A stretch of DNA of 64,000 nt from Streptomyces sp. NRRL F-6492 (GCF_001280125.1 NZ_LGEG01000219.1:1-64000), one strand, 5' to 3'. Counted from the stretch's first letter, positions 46,410 through 54,935 are shown. Notes: generated by a model not told the origin, from the sequence alone. Numbers and translations are program-made.

Positions 46410-47411
46410 TCAGCGGCGTTCGGGCTTGGCCGAGCGCGACATGAGCTCCTTGAGGGCCACGATCGGCGGCTTGCCCTCGTGGACGATGGAGACGACGGTC
46501 TCGGTGATGGGCATGTCGACGCCGTGGCGGCGGCCCAGATCGAGCACCGACTCGCAGGACTTGACGCCCTCGGCGGTCTGCTTGGTGGCCGCGATGGTCT
46601 CCTGGAGGGTCATCCCGCGGCCGAGGTTGGTGCCGAAGGTGTGGTTCCGGGAGAGCGGCGAGGAGCAGGTGGCGACGAGGTCGCCGAGGCCCGCGAGGCC
46701 GGAGAAGGTGAGCGGGTCGGCGCCCATGGCGAGGCCGAGGCGGGTGGTCTCGGCGAGGCCGCGGGTGATGAGCGTGGCCTTGGAGTTGTCGCCGAGGCCC
46801 ATGCCGTCCGTGATGCCCACGGCGAGGCCGATGACGTTCTTGACGGCCCCGCCGAGCTCGCAGCCCACCACGTCGGTGTTGGTGTACGGGCGGAAGTACG
46901 GGGTCAGGCAGGCGGTCTGGAGCCGCCGGGCGACCGTCTCGTCGACGCAGGCGGCGACGGCCGCGGCGGGCTGCCGGGCGGCGATCTCCTTGGCCAGGTT
47001 GGGGCCGGTGAGGACGGCGACGCGCTCGGCGGGGACGTCCGCGACCTCGGTGATCACCTCGCTCATCCGCTTGGCGGTGCCGAGTTCGACGCCCTTCATG
47101 AGGGAGACGAGGACGGTGTCGGGGGCGAGGAGCGGCGTCCAGGCGGCCAGGTTGCCGCGGAGGGTCTGGGAGGGGACGACGAGGACGGTGAAGTCGGCGT
47201 CCGCCGCGGCCTCGGCCGGGTCGGCGGTGGCCGTGACCGCCCCGGGGAGTTCGACCCCGGGCAGGTAGTCCGGGTTGACGCGGGTGGCGTTGATCTCCTT
47301 CGCGAGCTCGGCGCGGCGGCCCCAGAGGCTCACCTCGCAGCCCGCGTCGGCGAGCACCATGGCGAAGGCGGTGCCCCAGGATCCGTTGCCGAAGACGGCT
47401 GCCTTGGTCAC
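46410..47411 (-). CDS. gpsA: NAD(P)H-dependent glycerol-3-phosphate dehydrogenase
   Basis: Reduces dihydroxyacetone phosphate to sn-glycerol-3-phosphate for phospholipid synthesis. The 333-residue protein has an N-terminal Rossmann fold VFGNGSWGTAFAMVLADAG, the TGPNLAKEIA region, catalytic Lys in GCELGGAVKNVIGLAVG and SGLAGLGDLVATCSS. GTG at 47411 overlaps the plsC stop (GTGA), so the acyltransferase and its substrate-producing enzyme are coupled. ddl follows. Confidence 0.96.
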   Translation of the reverse strand: MTKAAVFGNGSWGTAFAMVLADAGCEVSLWGRRAELAKEINATRVNPDYLPGVELPGAVTATADPAEAAADADFTVLVVPSQTLRGNLAAWTPLLAPDTVLVSLMKGVELGTAKRMSEVITEVADVPAERVAVLTGPNLAKEIAARQPAAAVAACVDETVARRLQTACLTPYFRPYTNTDVVGCELGGAVKNVIGLAVGITDGMGLGDNSKATLITRGLAETTRLGLAMGADPLTFSGLAGLGDLVATCSSPLSRNHTFGTNLGRGMTLQETIAATKQTAEGVKSCESVLDLGRRHGVDMPITETVVSIVHEGKPPIVALKELMSRSAKPERR

Positions 47412-48160
47412 TTGGTGCCTCCTTCGGCGGCCTTGCGCCGCTGTTCCAGGCGGGCCCTGCGGTGGTCGTACGGCTCGTCGGGCGCCTTCTCGCCGCGGAC
47501 CTCCTCCAGGAGGGCGGTGATGGCGGCCATGATGGTCTCGGTGGCCTCGCGGAGCACCTCGGGCGTGGGGTCGAGGCCGTGGAAGCGGGAGAGGTCGACC
47601 GGCGGACCGGCCTGCACGATCAGCGTCTTGCGGGGGAACAGCCGGAACTTGTTCTCCTTGGCGTACGGCGGCATCGCGAGGTTCGCGCCCCACTGGGCCA
47701 CCGGGATGACGGGGGCCTCGGTGAGCAGCGCGACGCGGGCGGCGCCGGTCTTGCCGGCCATGGGCCACATCTCGGGGTCGCGGGTCAGGGTGCCCTCGGG
47801 GTAGAAGGCGACGCACTCGCCCCGCTCGATGGCGTCGACGGCGGCGCGGAAGGCGTCCAGCGCGTCGGTCGTCTCGCGGTAGACCGGGATCTGTCCGGTG
47901 CCGCGCAGCATCGTGCCGACGAAGGAGCCCTTGAAGAGGGCGGCCTTGGCGAGGAAGCGCGGGACGCGGCCGGTGTTGTACTGGTAGTGCGCGTAGGAGA
48001 GCGGGTCCAGGTAGGAGTTGTGGTTGACCGCGGTGATGAATCCGCCGTCTTCCGGAATGTGCTCCGTGCCGCGCCAGTCCCGCTTGAACAGAACCACCAG
48101 GGGGGGTTTGGCGATGACCGCCGCGAGGCGGTACCAGAAGCCGATTCTGCGGCGGGGCAC
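47408..48160 (-). CDS. plsC: 1-acyl-sn-glycerol-3-phosphate acyltransferase family protein
   Basis: Acyltransferase of the PlsC family, predicted to add the second acyl chain in phosphatidic acid synthesis. The 250-residue protein has the HX4D motif in AVNHNSYLDPLSY, the second motif FVGTMLRGTGQIPVYRE, the third YPEGTLTRD and the fourth APVIPVAQWG, with one hydrophobic N-terminal stretch. GTG at 48160 is chosen, with AGGTG upstream; a longer frame to 48232 starts in a region without a ribosome-binding site. It is coupled to gpsA and divergent from cofC. Confidence 0.9.
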   Translation of the reverse strand: MPRRRIGFWYRLAAVIAKPPLVVLFKRDWRGTEHIPEDGGFITAVNHNSYLDPLSYAHYQYNTGRVPRFLAKAALFKGSFVGTMLRGTGQIPVYRETTDALDAFRAAVDAIERGECVAFYPEGTLTRDPEMWPMAGKTGAARVALLTEAPVIPVAQWGANLAMPPYAKENKFRLFPRKTLIVQAGPPVDLSRFHGLDPTPEVLREATETIMAAITALLEEVRGEKAPDEPYDHRRARLEQRRKAAEGGTK

Positions 48161-48285
48161 GCTGACACCTTTCTCCGGGACCGGCTGGCAGGGGGTCAGT
48201 GTCGCCCCGTGCTCCTGGTCTGTCGAGGACACCGTACGCCCCGGCCCCTCCGGCGGGCCGCGTGGGCGGGACAGAATGGTCCGCG

Positions 48286-48933
48286 ATGAACACCGATGCG
48301 GACGACGGCTGGTCCCTCGTCGTACCCCTGAAGCCCCTTGCCCTGGCGAAGAGCAGGCTGGCCGCGGCGGCGGGGGCGGGGCTGCGTCCCCGGCTCGCGC
48401 TCGCGTTCGCCGAGGACACCGTGGGGGCGGTGCTGGACTGCGCGCGGGTGCGGGAGGCGGTGGTCGTCACCGACGATCCCGCGGCCGCCCGGGCCCTCGC
48501 GGCGCTGGGCGCGCGGATCGTGCCGGACGTCCCGGCGGCGGGGCTCAACGCGGCGCTCGCGCACGGGGCGCGGGCCGTGCGGGCACGGCGGCCGCACGCG
48601 CGCGTGGCGGCGCTCAACGCGGACCTCCCCGCGCTGCGCCCGGCGGACCTGGCCCGGGTCCTGGACGCGGCCCTGGCATTTCCGAGGGCATTTCTCGCGG
48701 ACGCCGCCGAAATCGGTACGACATTCCTCTCGGCCGCTCCGGGGGTGGAATTGGCACCGGCATTCGGGGGGGCGTCGAGGCTGCGGCATTTGTCGTCGGG
48801 GGCGGTGGAAATCCGGCTCGCGGGGGTGGATTCCGTACGCCGGGACGTGGACACCGGGGAGGATCTGGCGGCGGCCCGGGAGCTGGGGCTCGGCCCGCGG
48901 ACGGCCGCCCGGTGGCTGCCGGCGGCCGGATAG
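48286..48933 (+). CDS. cofC: 2-phospho-L-lactate (or phosphoenolpyruvate) guanylyltransferase CofC/FbiD
   Basis: Guanylyltransferase of coenzyme F420 synthesis, which makes the GMP-activated three-carbon unit; actinobacterial enzymes (FbiD) are reported to use phosphoenolpyruvate. The 215-residue MobA-like protein has SLVVPLKPLALAKSRLA at the start, VVVTDDPAAARALAALGARI, AALNADLPALRPADLARVL and GTTFLSAAPGVELAPAFGG. ATG at 48286; the upstream site is weak. The other F420 genes (cofD, cofE) are not in this window. A small cold-shock-like gene starts ten bases after its stop. Confidence 0.9.
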   Translation: MNTDADDGWSLVVPLKPLALAKSRLAAAAGAGLRPRLALAFAEDTVGAVLDCARVREAVVVTDDPAAARALAALGARIVPDVPAAGLNAALAHGARAVRARRPHARVAALNADLPALRPADLARVLDAALAFPRAFLADAAEIGTTFLSAAPGVELAPAFGGASRLRHLSSGAVEIRLAGVDSVRRDVDTGEDLAAARELGLGPRTAARWLPAAG

Positions 48934-48943
48934 GCTGCGGTCC

Positions 48944-49153
48944 ATGCAGGCGACCGCGTTCACGTACGACCCCGAGACCCGCAGCGGCAGCGTGCTGCTC
49001 GACGACGGCACCCCGGTGGAGTTCGGGGCGCAGGCCTTCGAGGCGGGCGGGCTGCTGTTGCTGCGGCCGGGACAGCGCGTACGGATCGAGACGGAGCCGG
49101 GCGGCCCGGGGGCCGGTCCGCGGATCACGCTCGTGACGCTCCAGACCTTCTGA
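48944..49153 (+). CDS. Small cold-shock-domain-like hypothetical protein
   Basis: 69-residue protein of no family I can name with certainty. MQATAFTYDPETRSGSVLLD, then DDGTPVEFGAQAFEAGG, LLLLRPGQRVRIETEP and TLVTLQTF follow the order of strands of a cold-shock (OB) domain (GxV...DDG...GQRVxxE), but the aromatic RNA-binding motifs are missing. ATG at 48944, ten bases after cofC, so it is probably cotranscribed with cofC. It ends before a strong bidirectional terminator. Confidence 0.75.
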   Translation: MQATAFTYDPETRSGSVLLDDGTPVEFGAQAFEAGGLLLLRPGQRVRIETEPGGPGAGPRITLVTLQTF

Positions 49154-49180
49154 GGGGCCCGGGGGCCTCCGGACGCGCCG

Positions 49181-49212
49181 CGGGCCGGGCTCCCCGAGGG
49201 GAGCCCGGCCCG
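49181..49212. terminator. Bidirectional terminator between the cold-shock-like gene and hupS
   Basis: CGGGCCGGGCTCCCC / GGGGAGCCCGGCCCG, with a CGAG tetraloop when the last pair opens. Confidence 0.8.
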
Positions 49213-49232
49213 GCGGATCGTTCCCGCACGTC

Positions 49233-49931
49233 CTACTTCTTGGCGGCGGTCTTCTTGGCGGTGGTCTTGCGCGCCGTCGTCTTCTTGGCGGGCGCCTTCG
49301 TCGCCGTGGCCTTCTTCGCGGCCGGCGCGGTCTTCTTCGCCGCGCTGGTCTTCTTGGCCGCGGCGGCCGTGGTGGTCTTCTTCGCGGCGGCGGAGGTCTT
49401 CTTGGCCGCGGCGGTGGTCGCGGTCTTCTTCGCCGGGGTCGCCTTCTTGGCGGCGGCCGTGGTGGTCTTCGCGGGCGCCGTCTTCTTGGCGACGGTCGCG
49501 GTGGTCTTCTTCGCCGGGGTCGCCTTCTTCGCGGCGGCCTTCTTGGCGGTGGTGGCCCTCTTGGCGGCGGCCTTCTTCACGGTCGCGGAGGCGCCGCCGG
49601 TGAGGCTGCCCTTGGGGGCCTTCTTGACGGAGACCTCGCCGCCCTTGGGGAGCTTCTTCGAGCCGCTGACCAGGTCCTTGAAGCCCTGACCTGCGCGGAA
49701 GCGGGGGACGGAGGTCTTCTTCACGCGGACCCGCTCACCCGTCTGCGGGTTGCGGGCGTAGCGGGCCGGCCGGTCGACCTTCTCGAACGAGCCGAAACCC
49801 GTGACGGAGACCCGGTCGCCGCCGACCACGGCGCGCACGATGGCGTCGAGCACGTGGTCGACGGCTTCGGCGGCCTGCTGGCGACCGCCCATCTTGTCGG
49901 CAATCGCTTCTACGAGCTGCGCCTTGTTCAC
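49233..49931 (-). CDS. hupS: HupS, HU-type nucleoid protein with histone-H1-like tail
   Basis: Actinobacterial two-domain HU. Residues 1-90 are a typical HU domain (MNKAQLVEAIADKMGG, TGFGSFEKVDRPARYARNPQ, the DNA-wrapping arm and VPRFRAGQGFKDLVSG); residues 100-232 are a Lys/Ala/Thr tail with many AAKKT/PAKKT repeats resembling histone H1. In S. coelicolor HupS is sporulation-associated and compacts spore nucleoids; mycobacterial HupB is similar. The tail's repetitive codons make this stretch slippage-prone. ATG at 49931. The upstream 50 bases are AT-rich, as expected of a promoter. Confidence 0.95.
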   Translation of the reverse strand: MNKAQLVEAIADKMGGRQQAAEAVDHVLDAIVRAVVGGDRVSVTGFGSFEKVDRPARYARNPQTGERVRVKKTSVPRFRAGQGFKDLVSGSKKLPKGGEVSVKKAPKGSLTGGASATVKKAAAKRATTAKKAAAKKATPAKKTTATVAKKTAPAKTTTAAAKKATPAKKTATTAAAKKTSAAAKKTTTAAAAKKTSAAKKTAPAAKKATATKAPAKKTTARKTTAKKTAAKK

Positions 49932-50038
49932 GTCTTCCCCTTCGGAGACATTGCCAGAACGAAAGTGTTCAAGCTTTTTCGCACGTTAGGCATGTATATA
50001 CCGCAAATCAAACACGAAACGGTCTAATCACCCTAGTG

Positions 50039-50063
50039 CCGCAACGCTGAAGAGCCGTTGCGG
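50039..50063 (-). terminator. Hairpin between the 75-residue gene and hupS
   Basis: CCGCAACG / CGTTGCGG 8-bp stem just beyond the stop of the gene at 50075. Confidence 0.5.
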
Positions 50064-50074
50064 AGTTCCTGGTG

Positions 50075-50302
50075 TCAGTCGTCCTCTGGGAATCGGCCCT
50101 CGTTGAGGTCCTTCATCAACCGGTCCAGACGCGCCGCCGCGTCCTTGAGATCGTGCTTCGCCGCGGCCGTCACGACCAGCAGCTTCCGGGACAGCGCCAT
50201 CCTTACGCCCTCCGGGACTTGCAGTGAGCGCACCCTTGTGTGCGCTTCCTTCAATCGGGCGGCGACTGCCTCGTAGAGCTCGAGTTGGCTGTCGCGTTCC
50301 AT
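50075..50302 (-). CDS. Small helical hypothetical protein
   Basis: 75-residue protein that I do not recognise by name. MERDSQLELYEAVAARLKEA and KHDLKDAAARLDRLMKDLNE are predicted amphipathic helices joined by a short EGVRMALSRKLLVVTAA segment; no cysteines, signal peptide or membrane segment. ATG at 50302. It lies between leuD and hupS on the same strand with hairpins on both sides, so it is probably transcribed alone. I recall similar short proteins at this place in other Streptomyces, which supports it as a real gene. Confidence 0.75.
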   Translation of the reverse strand: MERDSQLELYEAVAARLKEAHTRVRSLQVPEGVRMALSRKLLVVTAAAKHDLKDAAARLDRLMKDLNEGRFPEDD

Positions 50303-50356
50303 GCACCGATTGTGCCATCTAGGGCGAGTTGTCGCCCGACAGGGGCCCAACAAGCG

Positions 50357-50390
50357 ACTGCGCCCCCCACCGGAAGGTGGGGGGCGCAGT
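50357..50390 (-). terminator. Terminator of leuCD
   Basis: Perfect 15-bp stem ACTGCGCCCCCCACC / GGTGGGGGGCGCAGT with GGAA loop, 16 bases after the leuD stop. Confidence 0.88.
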
Positions 50391-50406
50391 CTTGGAAAAG
50401 CGCTGC

Positions 50407-51000
50407 TCAGACCGTAATTGTACGGGGTTTGAAGGAGGGCCTGGCCGCCTCGTAGGCCGCGATGTCGCCTTCGTTCTGAAGGGTGAGGCTGATGTCGTCG
50501 AGTCCGTTCAGGAGGCGCCAGCGGGCGTTCTCGTCGAGTTCGAAGTCGGCGTCGATCCCGGCGGCCAGGACCTTGCGGCGCTCCAGGTCGACGGTGACCT
50601 CGGCGGTCGGGTCGGCCTCGGTCAGCTCCCAGAGCGCGTCCACCGTCTCCTGCGGGAGGACGACGGTCAGCAGGCCGTTCTTCAGCGAGTTGCCGCGGAA
50701 GATGTCGGCGAAGCGGGCGGAGATCACGGCCTGGAAGCCGTAGTTCTGGAGCGCCCAGACGGCGTGCTCGCGGGAGGAGCCGGTGCCGAAGTCGGGGCCG
50801 GCGACCAGGACCGTGGCGCCCTGCCGCTCGGGGCGGTTGAGGACGAAGTCGGAGTCCTTGCGCCAGGCCTCGAAGAGGCCGTCCTCGAAGCCGTCGCGGG
50901 TGACCTTCTTCAGCCAGTGCGCGGGGATGATCTGGTCGGTGTCGACGTTGCTGCGGCGCAGCGGGACGGCCCGGCCGGTGTGCGTGGTGAAAGCTTCCAT
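50407..51000 (-). CDS. leuD: 3-isopropylmalate dehydratase small subunit
   Basis: Small subunit of isopropylmalate isomerase in leucine synthesis. The 197-residue protein has [20 protein letters not shown], the swivelling-domain motif [20 protein letters not shown] and [22 protein letters not shown] at 51000 lies six bases after leuC, and the TGAGGAG ribosome-binding site overlaps the leuC stop, which couples the two. The transcript ends at the hairpin 50357-50390. Confidence 0.97.
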   Translation of the reverse strand: MEAFTTHTGRAVPLRRSNVDTDQIIPAHWLKKVTRDGFEDGLFEAWRKDSDFVLNRPERQGATVLVAGPDFGTGSSREHAVWALQNYGFQAVISARFADIFRGNSLKNGLLTVVLPQETVDALWELTEADPTAEVTVDLERRKVLAAGIDADFELDENARWRLLNGLDDISLTLQNEGDIAAYEAARPSFKPRTITV

Positions 51001-51006
51001 GGCTCC

Positions 51007-52431
51007 TCAGACCCCCGCGGGAGTGGCGACGTCGGACAGATCGGCCGGGGAGGCCAGATGGCCCAGTACGGCGGTGGCGGCGGCGACCTGGGGCGAGACC
51101 AGGTGGGTCCGGCCGCCCTTGCCCTGCCGGCCCTCGAAGTTGCGGTTGGAGGTGGACGCGGAGCGCTCGCCGGGGGCCAGTTGGTCGGGGTTCATGCCCA
51201 GGCACATCGAGCAGCCCGCGTGCCGCCATTCGGCGCCGGCCTCCTTGAAGACCTTGTCCAGACCCTCCTCGACGGCCTGGAGGGCGACCCGGACGGAGCC
51301 GGGGACGACCAGCATCCGGACCCCGTCGGCGACCCTGCGGCCCTGGAGCAGGCCGGCGGCGTTGCGCAGGTCCTCGATGCGGCCGTTGGTGCAGGAGCCT
51401 ACGAAGACGGTGTCGACCTTGATGTCGCGCAGCGGCTGCCCGGCGGTCAACCCCATGTACTCCAGGGCCTTTTCGGCGGCGAGGCGCTCCGAAGCGTCTT
51501 CGTACGAAGCCGGGTCGGGGACGTTCGCCGAAAGCGGGGCGCCCTGGCCGGGGTTGGTGCCCCAGGTGACGAACGGCGCCAGGGAGGCGGCGTCGACGAC
51601 GACCTCGGCGTCGAAGACCGCGTCCTCGTCGGACCTCAGGGTCCTCCAGTACGCGACGGCGGCGTCCCAGTCCTCGCCCTCGGGGGCGTGGGCGCGGCCC
51701 TTCAGATAGGCGAAGGTGGTCTCGTCGGGGGCGATCATGCCCGCGCGGGCGCCGGCCTCGATGGACATGTTGCAGATGGTCATCCGGGCCTCCATCGAGA
51801 GCTTCTCGATGGCGGAGCCGCGGTACTCCAGGATGTAGCCCTGGCCGCCGCCGGTGCCGATCTTCGTGATGATCGCCAGGATCAGGTCCTTGGCGGTGAC
51901 GTCCTCGGGCAGTTCGCCGTCGACCGTGATGGCCATGGTCTTCGGACGGGCGAGGGGCAGCGTCTGGGTGGCGAGGACGTGCTCGACCTGGCTGGTGCCG
52001 ATGCCGAACGCCAGCGCGCCGAAGGCGCCGTGCGTGGAGGTGTGGGAGTCGCCGCAGACGACGGTGGTGCCGGGCTGGGTCAGACCCAGCTGGGGGCCCA
52101 CGACGTGGACGACGCCCTGCTCGACGTCGCCCAGCGGGTGCAGCCGGACGCCGAACTCGGCACAGTTCTTGCGGAGGGTCTCCAGCTGGGCGCGGGAGAC
52201 GGGGTCGGCGATCGGCTTGTCGATGTCGAGGGTCGGGGTGTTGTGGTCCTCGGTGGCGATGGTGAGGTCCAGGCGCCGCACCTGGCGGCCGTTCTGGCGG
52301 AGGCCGTCGAAGGCCTGCGGGCTGGTCACCTCGTGCAGCAGGTGCAGATCGATGAAGAGGAGGTCGGGTTCGCCCTCGGCGCGCCGGACGACGTGGTCGT
52401 CCCAGACCTTCTCCGCGAGTGTCCTACCCAT
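51007..52431 (-). CDS. leuC: 3-isopropylmalate dehydratase large subunit
   Basis: Aconitase-family [4Fe-4S] subunit that, with LeuD, isomerises 2- to 3-isopropylmalate. The 474-residue protein has [40 protein letters not shown], and the cluster cysteines in [13 protein letters not shown] and [14 protein letters not shown] at 52431 with GGAGGG upstream; an in-frame extension to 52506 runs through the leader and is rejected. The leader is rich in secondary structure. ndgR, known to activate leuCD in S. coelicolor, is divergent from it. Confidence 0.97.
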   Translation of the reverse strand: MGRTLAEKVWDDHVVRRAEGEPDLLFIDLHLLHEVTSPQAFDGLRQNGRQVRRLDLTIATEDHNTPTLDIDKPIADPVSRAQLETLRKNCAEFGVRLHPLGDVEQGVVHVVGPQLGLTQPGTTVVCGDSHTSTHGAFGALAFGIGTSQVEHVLATQTLPLARPKTMAITVDGELPEDVTAKDLILAIITKIGTGGGQGYILEYRGSAIEKLSMEARMTICNMSIEAGARAGMIAPDETTFAYLKGRAHAPEGEDWDAAVAYWRTLRSDEDAVFDAEVVVDAASLAPFVTWGTNPGQGAPLSANVPDPASYEDASERLAAEKALEYMGLTAGQPLRDIKVDTVFVGSCTNGRIEDLRNAAGLLQGRRVADGVRMLVVPGSVRVALQAVEEGLDKVFKEAGAEWRHAGCSMCLGMNPDQLAPGERSASTSNRNFEGRQGKGGRTHLVSPQVAAATAVLGHLASPADLSDVATPAGV

Positions 52432-52495
52432 CGCTTTCCCTCCGGCCGGCGTCTGCGCCGGCACAACTAGAGACCCGTTTCGCGGGCCGTTGTGC
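52432..52495 (-). promoter_or_regulatory. Structured leuCD leader
   Basis: GCCGGCG / CGCCGGC stem (52445-52451 with 52556-type arm at 52456-52462) sits next to the ribosome-binding site, and a second stem GCACAAC / GTTGTGC (52461-52467 with 52489-52495) encloses CCCG / CGGG. The two stems share two bases at 52461-52462 and so compete slightly. Confidence 0.45.
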
Positions 52496-52538
52496 GGCCG
52501 CCCCACCAGAGTGACAAGTTCCTCGGGAAATTGAACTT

Positions 52539-52559
52539 GCGTTTCACAGAGTGAGACGC
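52539..52559 (+). promoter_or_regulatory. Palindromic operator-like site between leuC and ndgR
   Basis: GCGTTTCAC-AGA-GTGAGACGC, nine-base arms with one mismatch, 12 bases before the ndgR start and about 110 bases before leuC. Location and symmetry suit binding of the IclR-type NdgR. Confidence 0.5.
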
Positions 52560-52571
52560 GAATATCGTTGC

Positions 52572-53288
52572 ATGGACAACTCTAGCGGCGTAGGCGTTCT
52601 CGACAAGGCAGCCCTTGTCCTGAGCGCCCTGGAGTCCGGTCCGGCCACCCTCGCAGGACTGGTCGCGGCGACGGGACTCGCACGACCCACGGCACATCGT
52701 CTCGCCGTGGCACTGGAACACCACCGGATGGTGGCGCGTGACATGCAGGGCCGGTTCATCCTCGGACCGCGCCTCGCGGAGCTCGCCGCCGCGGCCGGCG
52801 AGGACCGCCTCCTCGCGACCGCGGGTCCGGTGCTCACGCATCTGCGCGACGTCACCGGCGAGAGCGCCCAGCTCTACCGGCGCCAGGGCGACATGCGCAT
52901 CTGCGTGGCGGCGGCCGAGCGGCTCTCGGGCCTCCGGGACACGGTCCCGGTCGGCTCGACGCTGACGATGAAGGCCGGTTCGTCGGCGCAGATCCTGATG
53001 GCCTGGGAGGAGCCCGAGCGGCTGCACCGCGGCCTCCAGGGCGCCCGCTTCACGGCGACGGCCCTGTCGGGCGTACGGCGCCGCGGCTGGGCCCAGTCGA
53101 TCGGCGAGCGGGAGCCGGGCGTCGCGTCCGTCTCCGCGCCCGTGCGCGGCCCCTCGAACCGCGTGGTGGCCGCCGTGTCGGTCTCGGGCCCCATCGAGCG
53201 CCTGACGCGCCACCCGGGCCGCATGCACGCCCAGGCGATCATCGACGCCGCCGCCCGCCTCTCCGAGGCGCTCCGCCGCAACGGCTGA
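52572..53288 (+). CDS. ndgR: IclR-family regulator NdgR
   Basis: IclR-type transcription factor. The S. coelicolor homologue NdgR controls leuCD and other amino-acid and sulphur genes and affects antibiotic production. The 238-residue protein begins [20 protein letters not shown]; the winged helix-turn-helix is [20 protein letters not shown], and the effector domain contains [20 protein letters not shown] and [20 protein letters not shown]. It is nearly identical to what I remember of other Streptomyces NdgR proteins. ATG at 52572 has no ribosome-binding site, so the mRNA may be leaderless or nearly so. Confidence 0.95.
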   Translation: MDNSSGVGVLDKAALVLSALESGPATLAGLVAATGLARPTAHRLAVALEHHRMVARDMQGRFILGPRLAELAAAAGEDRLLATAGPVLTHLRDVTGESAQLYRRQGDMRICVAAAERLSGLRDTVPVGSTLTMKAGSSAQILMAWEEPERLHRGLQGARFTATALSGVRRRGWAQSIGEREPGVASVSAPVRGPSNRVVAAVSVSGPIERLTRHPGRMHAQAIIDAAARLSEALRRNG

Positions 53289-53370
53289 CGCGCTCCGTTC
53301 CTCCTGTTCGTCCCGGCCCACCGCTTCAACGCCGCAGCGGTGGGCCGGAGTTGTGCGTGCCGTCGGGAAC

Positions 53371-53410
53371 GACGAAGAAGCCCTCCCCCGAAGGGAAGGG
53401 CTTCTTCGTC
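53371..53410. terminator. Bidirectional terminator between ndgR and tRNA genes
   Basis: Perfect 14-bp stem GACGAAGAAGCCCT / AGGGCTTCTTCGTC around a 12-base loop; ends four bases before the last tRNA-Glu. Confidence 0.85.
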
Positions 53411-53413
53411 TTG

Positions 53414-53486
53414 TACCCCCGACCGGATTCGAACCGGCGCTACCGCCTTGAGAGGGCGGCGTGCTAGGCCGCTACACAACGGGGGC
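53414..53486 (-). tRNA. tRNA-Glu (CTC), copy 1
   Basis: 73 bases on the minus strand: 5' GCCCCCG pairs with 3' CGGGGGT, D-arm GTGTAGCGGCCTAGCAC, anticodon loop CCTCTCA with CTC, T-arm GCCGGTTCGAATCCGGT. No CCA is encoded. The sequence is identical to the copies at 53612 and 53769. It is the last gene transcribed in the cluster. Confidence 0.96.
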
Positions 53487-53525
53487 CTTGCGGATCGGAT
53501 CCGCGGTGCAGATGAGCTCTGCGAG

Positions 53526-53597
53526 CTGGCCTACCTGGACTCGAACCAAGAATGACGGTACCAGAAACCGTAGTGTTGCCAATTACACCATAGGCCA
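53526..53597 (-). tRNA. tRNA-Gln (CTG), copy 1
   Basis: 72 bases: acceptor TGGCCTA / TAGGCCA, anticodon stem ACGGT / ACCGT with loop TTCTGGT (anticodon CTG), T-arm TTGGTTCGAGTCCAG. It differs from the copy at 53884 in the D-arm, at the anticodon-stem closing pair and in the variable region. Confidence 0.94.
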
Positions 53598-53611
53598 TGG
53601 TGGTTGCACCG

Positions 53612-53684
53612 TACCCCCGACCGGATTCGAACCGGCGCTACCGCCTTGAGAGGGCGGCGTGCTAGGCCGCTACACAACGGGGGC
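53612..53684 (-). tRNA. tRNA-Glu (CTC), copy 2
   Basis: Identical 73-base gene to the other two Glu-CTC copies. Fourteen bases separate it from the tRNA-Gln at 53526. Confidence 0.96.
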
Positions 53685-53768
53685 CCTAGCGATCCCACCC
53701 GGCCGGAGCCGGGTGATGTCACCGCAGATCCACCGGGAGCTACCCAAGTGATCTACAGGATGGATCTG

Positions 53769-53841
53769 TACCCCCGACCGGATTCGAACCGGCGCTACCG
53801 CCTTGAGAGGGCGGCGTGCTAGGCCGCTACACAACGGGGGC
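53769..53841 (-). tRNA. tRNA-Glu (CTC), copy 3
   Basis: Third identical 73-base tRNA-Glu with anticodon CTC. With the Gln gene at 53884 it forms a unit repeated at 53414-53597, including similar spacer sequence. Confidence 0.96.
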
Positions 53842-53883
53842 CTTGCGGATCAGATCCGCGGATTGCAGATAAAGCTCTGCGAG

Positions 53884-53955
53884 CTGGCCTACCTGGACTC
53901 GAACCAAGACTAACGGAACCAGAAACCGTCGTGCTGCCAATTACACCATAGGCCA
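53884..53955 (-). tRNA. tRNA-Gln (CTG), copy 2
   Basis: 72 bases, acceptor TGGCCTA / TAGGCCA, loop TTCTGGT with anticodon CTG; position 31-39 is T/T. It is the first gene of the cluster in transcription order (Gln, Glu, Glu, Gln, Glu). Confidence 0.94.
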
Positions 53956-54047
53956 CCGGGGCAGCCTCCCCACCAGGGGGATCCTGCTCGGCTTGCGCTT
54001 TCCGGGTTCTTGCCTTTCGGCTTGCTCCCCTCGGCGCAGGAAGAACA

Positions 54048-54770
54048 TTACCCGAAGGTGGACCGCGCTCCAAAACGGGTAGCCCCGCGCAGCAGGTCCG
54101 GGAGCTGGCTCAGCTCCGTGATCCGCTCCAGCTCGGGCCGGCCGCCGGTGCCCGCGCGGTCCAGCCAGACGCCCAGGAGCCCCGCCTCCGCCGCGCCCCG
54201 GGCGTCGATGTCCGGCTGGTCCCCGACGTACGCCACCTGGTGCGGGGGCAGGCCGAGGGCGGTGCAGGCGGCGTGGAAGGCCTCCGGGGCGGGCTTGGCC
54301 ACGCCGAGCTCCGCGGCGCACAGGACGGCCTCGAAGCGGTCCCGGACGCCCAGGACCCGCAGCTTGCGCTCCTGGTTGCGGATGCTGGAGTTCGACAGGA
54401 CCGCGTGACGGTAGTCACGGGCCAGCAGGTCGAGCACGGGCACGGTGTCGGGGAAGAGCGCCCAGGCCGCCTCGTAGTGGACGACGTACCGGTCGAACCA
54501 GGCGTCGGCCTCGGCGGGGGTGAGCTCCGGCCTGCCGAGGAAGTCGCGGACCCGGTCGCGCCGCTGGTCCAGGAAGTCGCCGCCCTCCCTTTCGAAGCGG
54601 CGCCAGTGGAGGGTGGTGAGCTCCCGCCACCGGTCGAGGGCCGCCTCCACCGTGCCGAACCCGTCGAGGAGCCCCTCGGCCGCGAGGTGGCCGCGCATGC
54701 CGGCCGTGTCGGCCGTGGCGTAGTCGAAGATCGTGTCGTCGATGTCCCAGAGGACCGCCCGGATAACCAT
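54048..54770 (-). CDS. HAD-superfamily hydrolase
   Basis: Predicted phosphatase of the haloacid dehalogenase superfamily; substrate unknown. The 240-residue protein has motif I AVLWDIDDTIFDY (Asp9, Asp11), a helical cap, motif II VLSNSSIRNQ, motif III Lys in GVAKPAPEAFHAA and motif IV VAYVGDQPDIDARGA. ATG at 54770; GTG 54779 is a possible alternative. It lies upstream of the tRNA cluster on the same strand, with a 92-base gap, and is divergent from a secreted-protein gene. Confidence 0.9.
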   Translation of the reverse strand: MVIRAVLWDIDDTIFDYATADTAGMRGHLAAEGLLDGFGTVEAALDRWRELTTLHWRRFEREGGDFLDQRRDRVRDFLGRPELTPAEADAWFDRYVVHYEAAWALFPDTVPVLDLLARDYRHAVLSNSSIRNQERKLRVLGVRDRFEAVLCAAELGVAKPAPEAFHAACTALGLPPHQVAYVGDQPDIDARGAAEAGLLGVWLDRAGTGGRPELERITELSQLPDLLRGATRFGARSTFG

Positions 54771-54793
54771 GGCATTCACCGTACCCGAACGGC

Positions 54794-54840
54794 ATGGAAT
54801 GAGACCAAACATTCCATTGCACCCGGAATTTGAAATTCCG
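54794..54840 (+). promoter_or_regulatory. Two palindromes upstream of the secreted-protein pair
   Basis: ATGGAATG-n8-CATTCCAT (54794-54817) and CGGAATTT-G-AAATTCCG (54824-54840), both perfect and both built on GGAAT, in an AT-richer stretch about 100 bases upstream of the secreted-protein gene. Confidence 0.5.
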
Positions 54841-54935
54841 CATCCCGGCGTGAAAGGCGACCTTGACGCTGCCCGGAACGGCTCGGATAGGATCCTTCCG
54901 CCCTGCCAGCCACCCATTGTTCAAGGGGAGAAAAG

